Assembly: GCF_000317795.1 (NCBI RefSeq)
Contig: NC_019791.1
Span: 1-64,000, forward strand
DNA from: Caldisphaera lagunensis DSM 15908
Lineage (GTDB): Archaea > Thermoproteota > Thermoprotei_A > Sulfolobales > Acidilobaceae
Direction of reading: 5' to 3'
DNA length: 64,000 nucleotides
The notes under the pieces are model-generated. The model did not search any database and had not been told where the DNA came from. It saw only the letters and a list, made by a program, of their open reading frames with translations. Below are positions 34,966 through 45,170 of the stretch, piece by piece. The stretch's first letter is position 1. Every line of letters starts with the position of its first letter. The position numbers and the translations under genes were made by a program.

Positions 34966-35715
34966 ATGTGTAGATTATTTATAGCAAATGCTAAGGGAAG
35001 TTTTATAGAAAAATTGTATAATTCTTTAATGAATGCAGCTGGAAATGATATCTTTGCTAAAGGATTAACTCATGATACCGGTTGGGGTTATTATATTGCT
35101 AATAGTAACATTTCTAATTTTTATAAAAGTGGATCTCCCATATTTAAAGATAAAATTTCATTAAACATTGATGAAGATAAAAATTATCATGCAATATTTC
35201 ACGCTAGGTTGGCAGCTAAAGGGCAACCAATAAGGGGTTTTATAGATTCTCACCCCTATTTAATACATAACAAGGATTCTTTACTAATATTAGCGCACAA
35301 CGGAGTTGTTGATAAAGAAATTATATCAAAGGAATTAAATGTTGATTATAGGTTATATACAGACAGCGAAATACTAGGTTTGCTTTTATCTAAATTCGAT
35401 GGAGATATAGATAAAATATTGTATGATGCAGATAAGTACATTAAAGAAATAGGGGCTTTTATAGGAACATTTAATGTTATTGCTATGAAGATTAAAAGAG
35501 ATCAAGATAATATAAAAATATCATCAGCATGCATTTCTGATTATCCTGATAATAAAGAAGATAATTATAAAAAGATGGTAATATATAAAAATGGTGATAA
35601 TATAGCTGCAATGTCGTCAACTGTTGCATACTATTATGGAATATTAGATGAAAATGGAAACATAATAGATAAGAATTCTATGATATGCGAGAAAGGGATA
35701 TCATATAAAATATAG
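34966..35715 (+). CDS. Class II glutamine amidotransferase
   Basis: About 249 residues. The start MCRLFIAN places the catalytic cysteine directly after the initiator Met, and HARLAAKGQP, SHPYL and LAHNGVVD are further class II (Ntn) glutaminase landmarks. It resembles stand-alone YafJ-type proteins, whose acceptor substrate is unknown. The ATG at 34966 follows GGGAGGAG and is clearly the start. The gene lies three bases after the permease stop, so it is in the ABC operon. Confidence 0.87.
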   Translation: MCRLFIANAKGSFIEKLYNSLMNAAGNDIFAKGLTHDTGWGYYIANSNISNFYKSGSPIFKDKISLNIDEDKNYHAIFHARLAAKGQPIRGFIDSHPYLIHNKDSLLILAHNGVVDKEIISKELNVDYRLYTDSEILGLLLSKFDGDIDKILYDADKYIKEIGAFIGTFNVIAMKIKRDQDNIKISSACISDYPDNKEDNYKKMVIYKNGDNIAAMSSTVAYYYGILDENGNIIDKNSMICEKGISYKI

Positions 35716-35763
35716 TATAAAATATTTATATATGTTGCATAGATATAATTCTAGGGGGTTCAT

Positions 35764-36939
35764 ATGAGCAATACAAGAAATTCCCTAAATTATCTTGCAA
35801 TAATAAGGATAATGAGAAGCGTTTCAGCAGGAATAATTTCAATTGTTTATCCCTATATAGCAATAAAGATGCTTCATTTCAATTTATCCACATTAGGTTT
35901 AGTATATGCCTTAGCAGCATTGTTTACAGCATTATTCTCAATAGCCTTTGGTTACTTAGCTGATTTCATAGGTAGAAAGTTGAGCCTTCTTTTTTCATCG
36001 CTTGTATTGACTATATCCATTTTAATTTTATTAATCAAAATTAATTTTATTACAGCAGTGATTGCAGCAATTTTAGGAGGAATAAGCAATACTGGCGCAA
36101 TGGCAGGTGGAGGAATAGGCGGGGCTGTAGCTCCAGTTCAAAATGCATTAATTGCAGATTTTACAACTAGAAAAAATAGAACCACTTTAATATCATTAAT
36201 GGCATTTTTTGGAAATATAGCAGCTGCTGGAGGTACATTATTAGGAGGAATATTTTCTTATAGGATCGAGTTAGAATTAGCAACAATAATTAGTATAATA
36301 CCCTTAATCTTTGTCTATTTCATAGAATCGCAACATATAAGAGCAAAATCAATTAAAATGAAATCAGGAAATGTGACATTAAAGTTTTCTATAACTGGCA
36401 TATTAAATGGATTAACAAGCGGTTTAGTTACACCATTTTTGATTCCAATATTTATAGTTCTTTACGATGTTTCAAGATCGTATATGAGCATATATACAAC
36501 AATAGCATCATTAATCGCTACATTTTCGATGCTTTTAGCCCCTAAAATTGATAAAGCTCTTGGGTTCTTAAGGAGTATTTATATAACTAGAGGGTTAACA
36601 ATACCATTAATATTGATATTTCCATTCATTAGAATTTTACCTGTTTCTTTAGGTATTTATATAATCTTTCCAGCATTAAGGGTCATTGCAATACCCATAC
36701 AGCAATCGGCCATGCTTTCCATGGTACCTCCAGAAGAAAGAGGAAGAATTTCTGGGCTTAATCAGGGATCAAGATTAGGCTTTTCATCAATTGGAACATT
36801 TATTGCTTCACCATTTATGGATATATCATTAATATACTTGCCATTTGTATCTTATAGTGTTTTTATGGCATTAAACATATATTTATATAAAAGATTTTTC
36901 GGAGGAAAAAATGGTTCACAGGCATTTCAAGCAGAATAG
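35764..36939 (+). CDS. MFS transporter
   Basis: 391 residues, about 12 helices, with the MFS loop 2-3 motif GYLADFIGRKLSL and a related RGRISGLNQGSRLG in the second half. Substrate is unknown. GGGGG precedes the ATG. A possible operon link with the following phosphatase gene exists (47-base gap). Confidence 0.84.
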   Translation: MSNTRNSLNYLAIIRIMRSVSAGIISIVYPYIAIKMLHFNLSTLGLVYALAALFTALFSIAFGYLADFIGRKLSLLFSSLVLTISILILLIKINFITAVIAAILGGISNTGAMAGGGIGGAVAPVQNALIADFTTRKNRTTLISLMAFFGNIAAAGGTLLGGIFSYRIELELATIISIIPLIFVYFIESQHIRAKSIKMKSGNVTLKFSITGILNGLTSGLVTPFLIPIFIVLYDVSRSYMSIYTTIASLIATFSMLLAPKIDKALGFLRSIYITRGLTIPLILIFPFIRILPVSLGIYIIFPALRVIAIPIQQSAMLSMVPPEERGRISGLNQGSRLGFSSIGTFIASPFMDISLIYLPFVSYSVFMALNIYLYKRFFGGKNGSQAFQAE

Positions 36940-36986
36940 TATATAAAACCTAAACTATTAATTTTAAGTGAAAGTGGTAGGGAATA

Positions 36987-37781
36987 ATGATAGATAATGA
37001 AGAGCTTAGAAAGATAGTAATTGATGTAGCTTACGAATCTGTTAAATATCTAAGAAATAATTTTTGTAATAATGATGCAATAAAATTAATAAGAGGAGAA
37101 ACTATAAGGGCTGATTTGGAGTCAGAAAAAATTGTCAATGAAGTTATAAAAAGTTATGATTTAGATTATAAAATAGTTACTGAAGAATCTAATATTATAG
37201 GTAATGGAAAGTATACCTTTATTTTAGATCCTCTTGATGGTAGTATTAACTTTGAAAACTGTATTCCATGGAGTTCTGTTTCATTAGCAGTATTGCCTCC
37301 AAATAAAAATAAGGTTAGCGATGCAATAGCAGGGGTAGTTTATCCAGTTTATTTTAACGGATTACCTTTTTCATATTCTAAAGGTAATGGATGCTTTGAA
37401 GGAAATAATAAGGTAAAAATGAGCAATGAGGAATCTAAAATACTTTTTGCCTATTTAGAAAAAGAAGATGAGGCATACAAATTAGCTAAGTTGATTTCCA
37501 AGAAAAAAGGCCTTAAAATAAGGAGTCTTGGAAGTTCTGCCCTTGAATTAATATTTACTGGTTTAGGAAGATCGTATGCATTTATAGATTTAAGGGGTAA
37601 GTTAAGAAATGTTGATGTAGCAGCTGCAATTGGTTTTATTAGAGAATGCGAAGGTTATGTTGTTAATTCTAAAGGTGAAAATGCAGACGTTAATGCAGAA
37701 AAAGTTGATGTTATAGGGGATATAATTGCAACTAATAATAAAAATAGATTAGATGAAATATTAAATTATATAAATTCATGA
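36987..37781 (+). CDS. Inositol monophosphatase-family phosphatase
   Basis: 264 residues. Metal-binding motifs are TEES, LDPLDGSINF and RNVDVAAAIGFIRECEG, the IMPase/FBPase/PAP phosphatase pattern. Archaeal members often act on both inositol-1-phosphate and fructose-1,6-bisphosphate, so either gluconeogenesis or inositol lipid supply is possible. The gene is convergent with pelota, with only three bases between stops. Confidence 0.85.
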   Translation: MIDNEELRKIVIDVAYESVKYLRNNFCNNDAIKLIRGETIRADLESEKIVNEVIKSYDLDYKIVTEESNIIGNGKYTFILDPLDGSINFENCIPWSSVSLAVLPPNKNKVSDAIAGVVYPVYFNGLPFSYSKGNGCFEGNNKVKMSNEESKILFAYLEKEDEAYKLAKLISKKKGLKIRSLGSSALELIFTGLGRSYAFIDLRGKLRNVDVAAAIGFIRECEGYVVNSKGENADVNAEKVDVIGDIIATNNKNRLDEILNYINS

Positions 37782-37784
37782 TAA

Positions 37785-38846
37785 TTAATAATTCTTTTTA
37801 GGTAATTTATACCTTAAAATTGCTATTACCCCTCCTAAATTAGATAATGTTGGGCTTACCAATGAATCTTCTGTAGCAATTACAACATCAGCCCTGTATT
37901 TTTCAGCATTTTCAATAATTTCTTGAGCCATTGTTCTTTCTTTATCATCTATGCTATAAATTAGCTTATCTAATATAACCAATTTACTAATAGCGCCTAA
38001 TTTTGATACGTTGTAGACTTCATTCAAAGTGTATGCTATCATTTCCTTATCTTTAGCTGCTAACATCATGAATTCGTTAACAATTTCCTGGGCTTTAATT
38101 GATGAAAACTCTTTTAATACTTCAATAATCGTATCTCTTCTCAAAACTTCATTTATTCCAGCGATACCTCCATTTGAGACATTATCTATTATGATTTTTA
38201 TGTTATTTACAATTTTTTTAATTTTATCATATAAAATTTCCTTTAAATTACCAGGGCCAGCAATTATTAAAACATTTGCTCTTTCTTTTGATAAATAACC
38301 TATAATTCTATTTACCAAATCGTTTAATGCAGATTCTATTTCATTTTCTCTATTTGGATCTTCTTTTCCACTAAAGTAGAAACTGCTGCTTTCTAAATTA
38401 TATACACCCAATGATGTAATTAAAGAAATTGCATATTCGTCATAATCAAGGGCAATAATCAATGCCTTTCCCTTGGGTCCACTAGACTTTAATTTATTTA
38501 GTGTTTTCTCATCCCATTCTTTTCTTTCAATAATAATTTCTTGTCCTAATGATATATACCCTGATTGATGTCTTCCTTTTACTCCAAATTGCTCTGGTCC
38601 CTCTTCTATTGTTCCAAAAATTCTTAGTTTACCAGTAAGTGGTTGAAATTCTGCGTTTTCTAATTTCAGCTTTATATCTATTGGCTTTCTCTCTTTTCTT
38701 TTTGAATTTTTCATAGAAACGTCTCTGAAAACCTTTGTGTATATATAATCTCCTTTTTTTAATATAAGCATTAAATTCCATAGATCTTCTTCGCTTTCCG
38801 GTATTATCTTTATTTGTTCTTTATTCTTTTCTACTTCTATTTTCAT
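37785..38846 (-). CDS. pelA: mRNA surveillance protein pelota
   Basis: 353 residues in the three-domain eRF1-like layout. The N-terminal Sm-like domain has GDYIYTKVFRDVS and FGVKGRHQSGYISLG, the middle domain starts at ALIIALDYDEYAI, and the C-terminal eRF1_3 domain ends in EDSLVSPTLSNLGGVIAILRYKL. The GGQ motif of true release factors is absent, as expected for pelota. It rescues stalled ribosomes with a GTPase partner. Confidence 0.94.
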   Translation of the reverse strand: MKIEVEKNKEQIKIIPESEEDLWNLMLILKKGDYIYTKVFRDVSMKNSKRKERKPIDIKLKLENAEFQPLTGKLRIFGTIEEGPEQFGVKGRHQSGYISLGQEIIIERKEWDEKTLNKLKSSGPKGKALIIALDYDEYAISLITSLGVYNLESSSFYFSGKEDPNRENEIESALNDLVNRIIGYLSKERANVLIIAGPGNLKEILYDKIKKIVNNIKIIIDNVSNGGIAGINEVLRRDTIIEVLKEFSSIKAQEIVNEFMMLAAKDKEMIAYTLNEVYNVSKLGAISKLVILDKLIYSIDDKERTMAQEIIENAEKYRADVVIATEDSLVSPTLSNLGGVIAILRYKLPKKNY

Positions 38847-38983
38847 TTTTCATCCTTTTTTATATTTTTATTGAAGATTAATAGCTATTCTTTAAATAAT
38901 ATTTTTATTTTAATTTTAACAAATATAAAAATATTTTAAAACTTAAATATTTTTATTTACATTTAACACAAGGTAGTTTAAAA

Positions 38984-39655
38984 TTGAGCGTAGATCCACG
39001 TAAAACTTTGCCAACAAAAATTAACTTAATTAGATTAAAAAGAGATTATGCTATGATTAAAAGAGTTAGAAGAATAATGGAAGAAAAAAGAGAAGTACTG
39101 CTCCATTACATAAGAAGCACTGCCGAAGATTATAATAAATATCAAAACGAAGTATTTAAGAACATTACAGATTTGTTTACAATGTATTATAGAGGAGTTG
39201 CAAGTGAAGGTTTATCAAAAGTTGACCTTTATGCCTCATCAATTCCCGAGAGCTTTACAATAAAAACTGGTTTAAGAGTATTATATTCAGTAAGAACTCC
39301 CACATTTACTCCAATTATGGATACAATTGCAATACCATCATTACCGCCTGGAAGTTCTCCTGATTTAACAATATCATATATAAAGTTGAAGGAATTATTA
39401 CCATCAATTCTTAACTTAGCTATGTATGAGGAAACAATATTAAGGCTTATTGATGAGCTTAAAGAAACCCAAAGATTAATAAATGCTTTAGATTATGTTA
39501 TATTACCTAGCTATTTAAGAACCATAAAGTATATAAATGCAGTATTGGATGAGCGCATGAGAGAAGACTTTGTTAGGTTAAAGATCTTAAAAAGAAAACG
39601 CGTTGAACAAGAAGAAAAAGCTAAGGTTGTTATGGAACAACAATCCCCACGATGA
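38984..39655 (+). CDS. atpD: A-type ATP synthase subunit D
   Basis: 223 residues, mostly two long helices, with the subunit D start LPTKINLIRLKRDYAMIKRVRRIMEEKREVLL and the later RLINALDYVILPSYLRTIKYINAVLDERMREDFVRLK. Subunit D forms the central stalk that transmits rotation from the membrane ring to the A3B3 head. The start is a TTG. It stands apart from other ATPase genes, which are not in the window. Its end overlaps a convergent small gene by 26 bases. Confidence 0.96.
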   Translation: MSVDPRKTLPTKINLIRLKRDYAMIKRVRRIMEEKREVLLHYIRSTAEDYNKYQNEVFKNITDLFTMYYRGVASEGLSKVDLYASSIPESFTIKTGLRVLYSVRTPTFTPIMDTIAIPSLPPGSSPDLTISYIKLKELLPSILNLAMYEETILRLIDELKETQRLINALDYVILPSYLRTIKYINAVLDERMREDFVRLKILKRKRVEQEEKAKVVMEQQSPR

Positions 39656-39881
39656 TTAATATAATCCCTAATGTCAGCAATAGTTTTAAGAATCCTGATG
39701 GTGTAAGGTTCCAAGTGGCTCTAAACGCCTTTACCAATAATATTATTACCCCTGTTATTACAAACGTTAACAATATAGCCATTCCTGCAAGCGCTATGTA
39801 ATAGCTGAGTCCATTAGCTGAAACTCCAGGTATGTGGGAAACAATTGTACCAAATATTTGTTGTAAAGCCTGAAGAGACAT
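39630..39881 (-). CDS. Small two-helix membrane protein
   Basis: 83 residues (ATG at 39881 behind AAGGTGG) with two hydrophobic helices (about 25-52 and 62-83). It faces atpD, but it lacks the glycine-rich pattern of the ATPase proteolipid, so it is not annotated as one. No family is recognised. Confidence 0.55.
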   Translation of the reverse strand: MSLQALQQIFGTIVSHIPGVSANGLSYYIALAGMAILLTFVITGVIILLVKAFRATWNLTPSGFLKLLLTLGIILIIVGIVVP

Positions 39882-39953
39882 ATTTTTACCACCTTCATTA
39901 ATTAGCATATATATTTAAAAAACTTAAAGCGAAATGGTTAGTATTACTTCCTT

Positions 39954-42900
39954 TTAAAATTTGTAAAAATAAGAAACTGCATATTTATATTTCTTTAAGA
40001 AATCTTCCATAATTTCATTTCTGCTATTTTTCTTAGCAATAACAACTATATAACCAAAGTCCATAATTTTTTCCTCTTTTCCTTTGTTTATATAAGTTAA
40101 AATTTTTCTATAGGCCTCATTTGAGAATTTAGGAGTTATTCCCGTTATTTTTCTATACTCTTTTTCAACCTCTTCTAGAGATTCTATAGAATTAACTGCA
40201 ATTGTAACATTTCCTTTACCAAATGTATTTTCCATATCAACTATGGTTTGAGCTATTTTGTTAGCACAATCTTTTAGTGGAGTGCATTCTATTACATTTC
40301 CTAGATCTTTAATTTTTTTATAATTGAATTTTTCCATATCCTTTGTAAGGTATTCTTCAACTTTTTTCTTAATAAATGGGTCAACGCTATTTTGTCCATT
40401 TCTTGATCTAATAGCTATTGCCTCTTCTATTATCTTTTGCATATCTTCAATTTTCTGAATTTCTCTCTTTGAAAATCTTAAAACCTCATTAAATATATCT
40501 TCATCTAAGAATTTTGTTTGCCTTTTCTCTCCAGGAGATAATGATATTAATGCTATTAAATTCTTGTTGTAATCAGATGAAAACGAATTATTGCAATATT
40601 CTTTTGATATGTTAAGGTTTTTATTTAATGCTATAAATGCTTGGTATTTAATATTGTTAACTTGGCACAATGCTGTAGAAACATCTATAGGTTTTAACTC
40701 ATTATTTATCTTTTCAAGGCCTCCTTTTGTTAAACAATAATCTTTTTCAAAAGGTATACACCAACCATATATCATTTCTATCTCTTTTTTGTTAGCCTGA
40801 TACGCTTTTATTGGACCTTTAATTAATGAATAATCTAATACTCCTGCATTCCTTAAAACATCTAAATATCTTACAGAAGCCCATTCATCTTTACTTAATA
40901 CATCTAAAGGAACAGGTATTATTTCTACCTTTCCTGATTTTTCAGAGAAAAACGATCTATAAGCAAGTATTTTATTGTAAATTTTCAGAAGTTCACTAGC
41001 TTTTATGGAAGATCTTTGTGCAAGAGCTTTCCTTCTCAATATATCATTAGGATTAAAAAGAGTTATTATCTTGGCTTCATTACCATCTCTACCAGCTCTC
41101 CCTGACTCTTGATAGAAATCCTCTATGCTTTCGCTAGGCATGCTATGTATTATCCATCTAATATTTGGTATATCAATACCCATACCAAAAGCCTTTGTAA
41201 CTACAGAAATCCTCGGTCCGTTACTATTTTTTGATAATTCCATTAATTGTTTTTCTATTTCTCTTCTTTTATGTTCATTTAATTTTCCATGATAGAATAG
41301 AACTTCCTCATTAAGCTCATCAGATAACCATTTTGACAAATTCTCAGCATTAAACCACCAAGCATTTTTGCTTTCAACATATGGAGCAAAAATTAAACCT
41401 AACCATGGTTTGTTAAATTTATCAGCCCATTCTTCTAGATTTCTTACATTTTCTGCTAAAATCTTTAATCTTTCTTCTCCACTATCTGGAACTGCAATAA
41501 CATCGAACTTAAGCTCATCTCTTATAGTTGGGGCGATTAAAACCAAAGGTTTACCATTGTAATCTATATTTAGTGTTTCTTCATTTTTTAAAGATATATG
41601 ATGAGTTTCTGCATCATTAGGATTATAACCTAAACTTTCTAAAATATCATTTATTACATCCTTCGGTGCGGTTGCTGTTAAAGCTATTATAGGCGGATAT
41701 CCATTTTTTCTAATTTTTTGTAGTTTTGTTGCCATATATAAATAACTTGGTCTAAAGCTAAAACCCCATTTTGATAATGTATGCGCTTCATCCAATACAA
41801 TTAAAGATGGTGAACCATTTTCAAATATATCATCTATTAATTCTGTTCCAAACCTTTCTGGAGTTATATAAAGGAAATCTAAGAAACCAGCCTTGGTAGA
41901 CTTGATTGCATCAATTCTTTTGCTCAATGGTATGCTAGAATCTATATATAACGTTTTGAATCCCTTAGCCTTTGCATTTTCAACTTGATCATGTATCAAT
42001 GCTTTAAGAGGTGAAACAATTATTGCCGATCCTCCAAAGCCGGAATCCTGAAGAACTTTAGATATGATTTGGAATATAGCACTTTTTCCTGCTCCAGTAG
42101 GCAAAATTACGATTTCAACTGTTGGGTTTCCTTTTTCAAGCATTTTGAAAAATGATGATATGCTTAATTGTTGATATGGTCTTGGTTTTGATTTCCATAA
42201 CTTATTGAAATAAGAATTTACCTCATCTAATAAGTAATTATAATTTATTTCATTTTTAATGAATACATCTTCCTTAGGTTCGACCAATTCAATAAATTCT
42301 CTATTTTCATGCAAGGAAAGAGCTCTTGATATAGCTTTAGATCCATATTTTGATGAAAGCTCTAGTGTTCTATAAATATAAAAATCATAATTTCCAATAT
42401 TTTTTATTGTTTTATTTAAATTGTTTATCATCCTTTCTGGAAATACTAATACAACATTGCTTGCAACAAATGAAGTCTCAGGTAAAAATAAGTTCTTTTC
42501 ATATGAGATTACTCCAACCTTATTTCCATTAAACCAATAATCCATATCATTGGGGTTTTCAATATAAACACCATCTATTATATTACTTATGTTTTTGGCT
42601 AAAGCATTGTTTGGTGTAATAATTAATCTTTTTCCTTCATATCCAAGAAGTTTTAAAGCAGCTTCAGACGCTTTTACTGGATCCTTTATATCTGAAGAAT
42701 ATGAGATCACCTTTACTTTAGTTTTTGTAGGTCCATTTATATTAAGAGACTTTGATATTTCATAAGGAATAAAACTTTCTGTAAATAATTCATTAAATTT
42801 AATATTAATTGAATCATTTATTTCTATTCCTCTAGGATCATTTGATGTTAGGCTATTTTTACAAGGAATCGATGCTCCTATATTTATTAATTCTTTTTCC

Positions 42901-44171
42901 CATATAGTTAGACCATGCATAAATAGACAATCTTCATTGCTTCCAATGCAATCTAATTTTGCCTTGTTAATTTTTTCTACGCAATCTAAATCCCAAGGTT
43001 CTACTTGATAACCATCTTTTAGTTGCTCATTATTTTTAATTATATTACCTACAATTAGATATGGTAATGATTTATCAAGTTCAATACCTCTCCTTATTAA
43101 CGCTGCTTTTGTTATATCTCCATGTCTTTCTTTTAAAATTGCCATAGATATCCTTGCTGCGTAATCCCATTTATTTCCATTTAATGGTAATGGCTTTATT
43201 GTATAAGGTTTCCAAATTGGATAAATTAGTCTAGGTTTATCCGATATTATAACATAACTTTCCTCATTTTTTGGTAATTGTACATCTGGCAATGTTTCTG
43301 CATATTTTACATCATCAGGCATATTTTTCCAATCTACATTAACGAGTTCAATTATTTTCTTTGATAACAACGCTATTGTATAAACAGCTTTTGCTAAACT
43401 GGTTGAAAATGGTATCATTAAATGATAATATGCAGATACTATTGATGTTTCAGAATCAGGAAAGGCTATAGAATAAAGATTTTTTACATTTATAGCATTA
43501 TAATTATCAAACTTTGTTTCGCAATCCCCCCAATACATGATTTTCGATGGTTTTAATGAGGATAATAAAAGTTCTAAGCTTTCTTTAGGGTCCATTATTC
43601 TCCATTCAGATCCCTTAGGAGGTATATCAATTTCTAAACCATCAACATAAGCTGATATTTTATCCTTAGAACAATATAATGATATAATATCTGCTTTTTT
43701 TGATAAAATGGGTTCTTTACCGAGCTTTATAGATGCTTCTTTTTCCCATTTGGATATACCTAATGCAACGAGGGCATTTCTTGATTCTAACAATGATTCC
43801 GATGAAACGCTGCATCCTTTTGATGATAGCATTATAACATCTTCATATAACCCAAGTTTAGGTAAATATAATGATAAGTTTTCTGAATCTTTTGGGCAAT
43901 CGTTTAATCTTCTTATTAACTTACTCAATCTGATTACATCAAGATCCTCTTTATTTTCTAAAATTAATTTGGCATAGTTTGAAAAATAGTTTTTTGATGT
44001 AGTTATATACCATTCTATTGTATTAATGTATATCTTTTTTAAAAATTTTTTTGGAATTTTTTTATTTTGGAATAAAATTTTTTTAGAATTATAATATAAT
44101 ATATATGAAATTATTCCAATTATTATAATTATAGTTGCTATAGTAATGATCATCGTAAGCAATTTTTGCAC
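39954..44171 (-). CDS. Giant RecQ-like helicase with membrane anchor
   Basis: 1405 residues. A strongly hydrophobic segment (about 7-27) starts the protein. Residues 160-280 are unassigned. Four cysteines at 397, 408, 415 and 437 could bind metal. Residues 485-600 resemble a degenerate RecA-like lobe (GKRLIITPNNALAKNI, then KVGVISYEKN). The helicase core is intact: Walker A PTGAGKS (691-697), DEAH (794-797), the RecQ-type aromatic loop KWGFSFRPSY, and motif VI QESGRAGRDG (1021-1030). The last 370 residues are unassigned. It probably unwinds DNA near the membrane. Archaeal RecQ-like proteins of this size and with an anchor are not familiar to me. Confidence 0.82.
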   Translation of the reverse strand: MQKLLTMIITIATIIIIIGIISYILYYNSKKILFQNKKIPKKFLKKIYINTIEWYITTSKNYFSNYAKLILENKEDLDVIRLSKLIRRLNDCPKDSENLSLYLPKLGLYEDVIMLSSKGCSVSSESLLESRNALVALGISKWEKEASIKLGKEPILSKKADIISLYCSKDKISAYVDGLEIDIPPKGSEWRIMDPKESLELLLSSLKPSKIMYWGDCETKFDNYNAINVKNLYSIAFPDSETSIVSAYYHLMIPFSTSLAKAVYTIALLSKKIIELVNVDWKNMPDDVKYAETLPDVQLPKNEESYVIISDKPRLIYPIWKPYTIKPLPLNGNKWDYAARISMAILKERHGDITKAALIRRGIELDKSLPYLIVGNIIKNNEQLKDGYQVEPWDLDCVEKINKAKLDCIGSNEDCLFMHGLTIWEKELINIGASIPCKNSLTSNDPRGIEINDSINIKFNELFTESFIPYEISKSLNINGPTKTKVKVISYSSDIKDPVKASEAALKLLGYEGKRLIITPNNALAKNISNIIDGVYIENPNDMDYWFNGNKVGVISYEKNLFLPETSFVASNVVLVFPERMINNLNKTIKNIGNYDFYIYRTLELSSKYGSKAISRALSLHENREFIELVEPKEDVFIKNEINYNYLLDEVNSYFNKLWKSKPRPYQQLSISSFFKMLEKGNPTVEIVILPTGAGKSAIFQIISKVLQDSGFGGSAIIVSPLKALIHDQVENAKAKGFKTLYIDSSIPLSKRIDAIKSTKAGFLDFLYITPERFGTELIDDIFENGSPSLIVLDEAHTLSKWGFSFRPSYLYMATKLQKIRKNGYPPIIALTATAPKDVINDILESLGYNPNDAETHHISLKNEETLNIDYNGKPLVLIAPTIRDELKFDVIAVPDSGEERLKILAENVRNLEEWADKFNKPWLGLIFAPYVESKNAWWFNAENLSKWLSDELNEEVLFYHGKLNEHKRREIEKQLMELSKNSNGPRISVVTKAFGMGIDIPNIRWIIHSMPSESIEDFYQESGRAGRDGNEAKIITLFNPNDILRRKALAQRSSIKASELLKIYNKILAYRSFFSEKSGKVEIIPVPLDVLSKDEWASVRYLDVLRNAGVLDYSLIKGPIKAYQANKKEIEMIYGWCIPFEKDYCLTKGGLEKINNELKPIDVSTALCQVNNIKYQAFIALNKNLNISKEYCNNSFSSDYNKNLIALISLSPGEKRQTKFLDEDIFNEVLRFSKREIQKIEDMQKIIEEAIAIRSRNGQNSVDPFIKKKVEEYLTKDMEKFNYKKIKDLGNVIECTPLKDCANKIAQTIVDMENTFGKGNVTIAVNSIESLEEVEKEYRKITGITPKFSNEAYRKILTYINKGKEEKIMDFGYIVVIAKKNSRNEIMEDFLKKYKYAVSYFYKF

Positions 44172-44225
44172 CGATAGGTATTACTAAGTTTCACATTTAA
44201 AAGGAAAAAAGGGTAAAAACGAAAG

Positions 44226-45170
44226 TTAAACATAAACGACTATTGACATGTTTGTGATTAAGAATTTGTAAAGCTTCCTTACAGTTGATTCCTTTATTGA
44301 AACAGTTTCAGCTATCTCTTTTTGACTAATATCGTGACCATTTAATCTTGATATTAAATATACTGTTGCTGCAGCAATTGCCTCTGGCTTTTTACCATAA
44401 AGTGTTTTACCAGATGACAAAGATTCTTTTACAAAGCTTATTGATTGTTCTATGATTGTCTGGTTTAAATTTAATGAAGATACTATTCTATTTATATACG
44501 TAACAACTCTAGTTAACATTCTATCTTTGCTATCAGTATAACCCATATTTTCGCTTTCTATAAATCTATATTTGGATAAAATGCCTAAATCGTTGAGTTT
44601 CTTCTTACCTTCCCATAATTTATTACTATCTATTTCCATGAACTCTTCGATTTCAGATTGAGATATGTTTAGATTATATAGTTCAACAACTTTAGCAAAT
44701 GCAGCAGCAATTATCGCTTCTTTATACTTACCAACGGACCCCCCATTCTTTTCTATATATTCGTGAAGAATCAATCCAAGTGTTTGAGAAGCGCTCCTGG
44801 GTAAATTAAAATATTCGCTAAGTTTATTTGCTAAAGAGAACATAGCTATTTGAGGCATTTCTGATCTAGAAGTTGCATGTCTCATGCTTATTCTTCTACT
44901 ATTAAACGATTTTAAAAGATTTCTGGATTTAGGGGGTGTAAATACTAAAGCACCACTTCCTTTATCATGTCTTAACAGGGTTTCTGGCTGAGAAGCTCTT
45001 TCTACACCTTTTGTGTTCTGAATTCCTTTTTCATTATATGATCTCCACTCTGGTCTATCAGCTAATAAATTTTCATCTACAACTAAACCACAATTTTGAC
45101 AAACCAATTTACCATCAATAGTTGTTACTAAATTATCAGAACTACATCTTGGGCATTTCAAGAAATTCAC
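44226..45170 (-). CDS. tfb: Transcription initiation factor TFB
   Basis: 314 residues. An N-terminal zinc ribbon (Cys6, Cys9, Cys24, Cys27) is followed by the B-reader/linker with RPEWRSY and two cyclin-like repeats (from about 110 and 210). This is archaeal TFIIB, which bridges TBP-DNA and RNA polymerase. Its ATG overlaps the stop of gar1 as ATGA, so the two are translationally coupled. Crenarchaea often have several TFB genes; only one is in the window. Confidence 0.94.
   Translation of the reverse strand: MNFLKCPRCSSDNLVTTIDGKLVCQNCGLVVDENLLADRPEWRSYNEKGIQNTKGVERASQPETLLRHDKGSGALVFTPPKSRNLLKSFNSRRISMRHATSRSEMPQIAMFSLANKLSEYFNLPRSASQTLGLILHEYIEKNGGSVGKYKEAIIAAAFAKVVELYNLNISQSEIEEFMEIDSNKLWEGKKKLNDLGILSKYRFIESENMGYTDSKDRMLTRVVTYINRIVSSLNLNQTIIEQSISFVKESLSSGKTLYGKKPEAIAAATVYLISRLNGHDISQKEIAETVSIKESTVRKLYKFLITNMSIVVYV

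Noticed and set aside
39630-39881. The proteolipid (c/K) subunit of the ATPase next to atpD
   Set aside because: It has two helices but none of the glycine-rich helix pattern of proteolipids; proximity alone is not enough.
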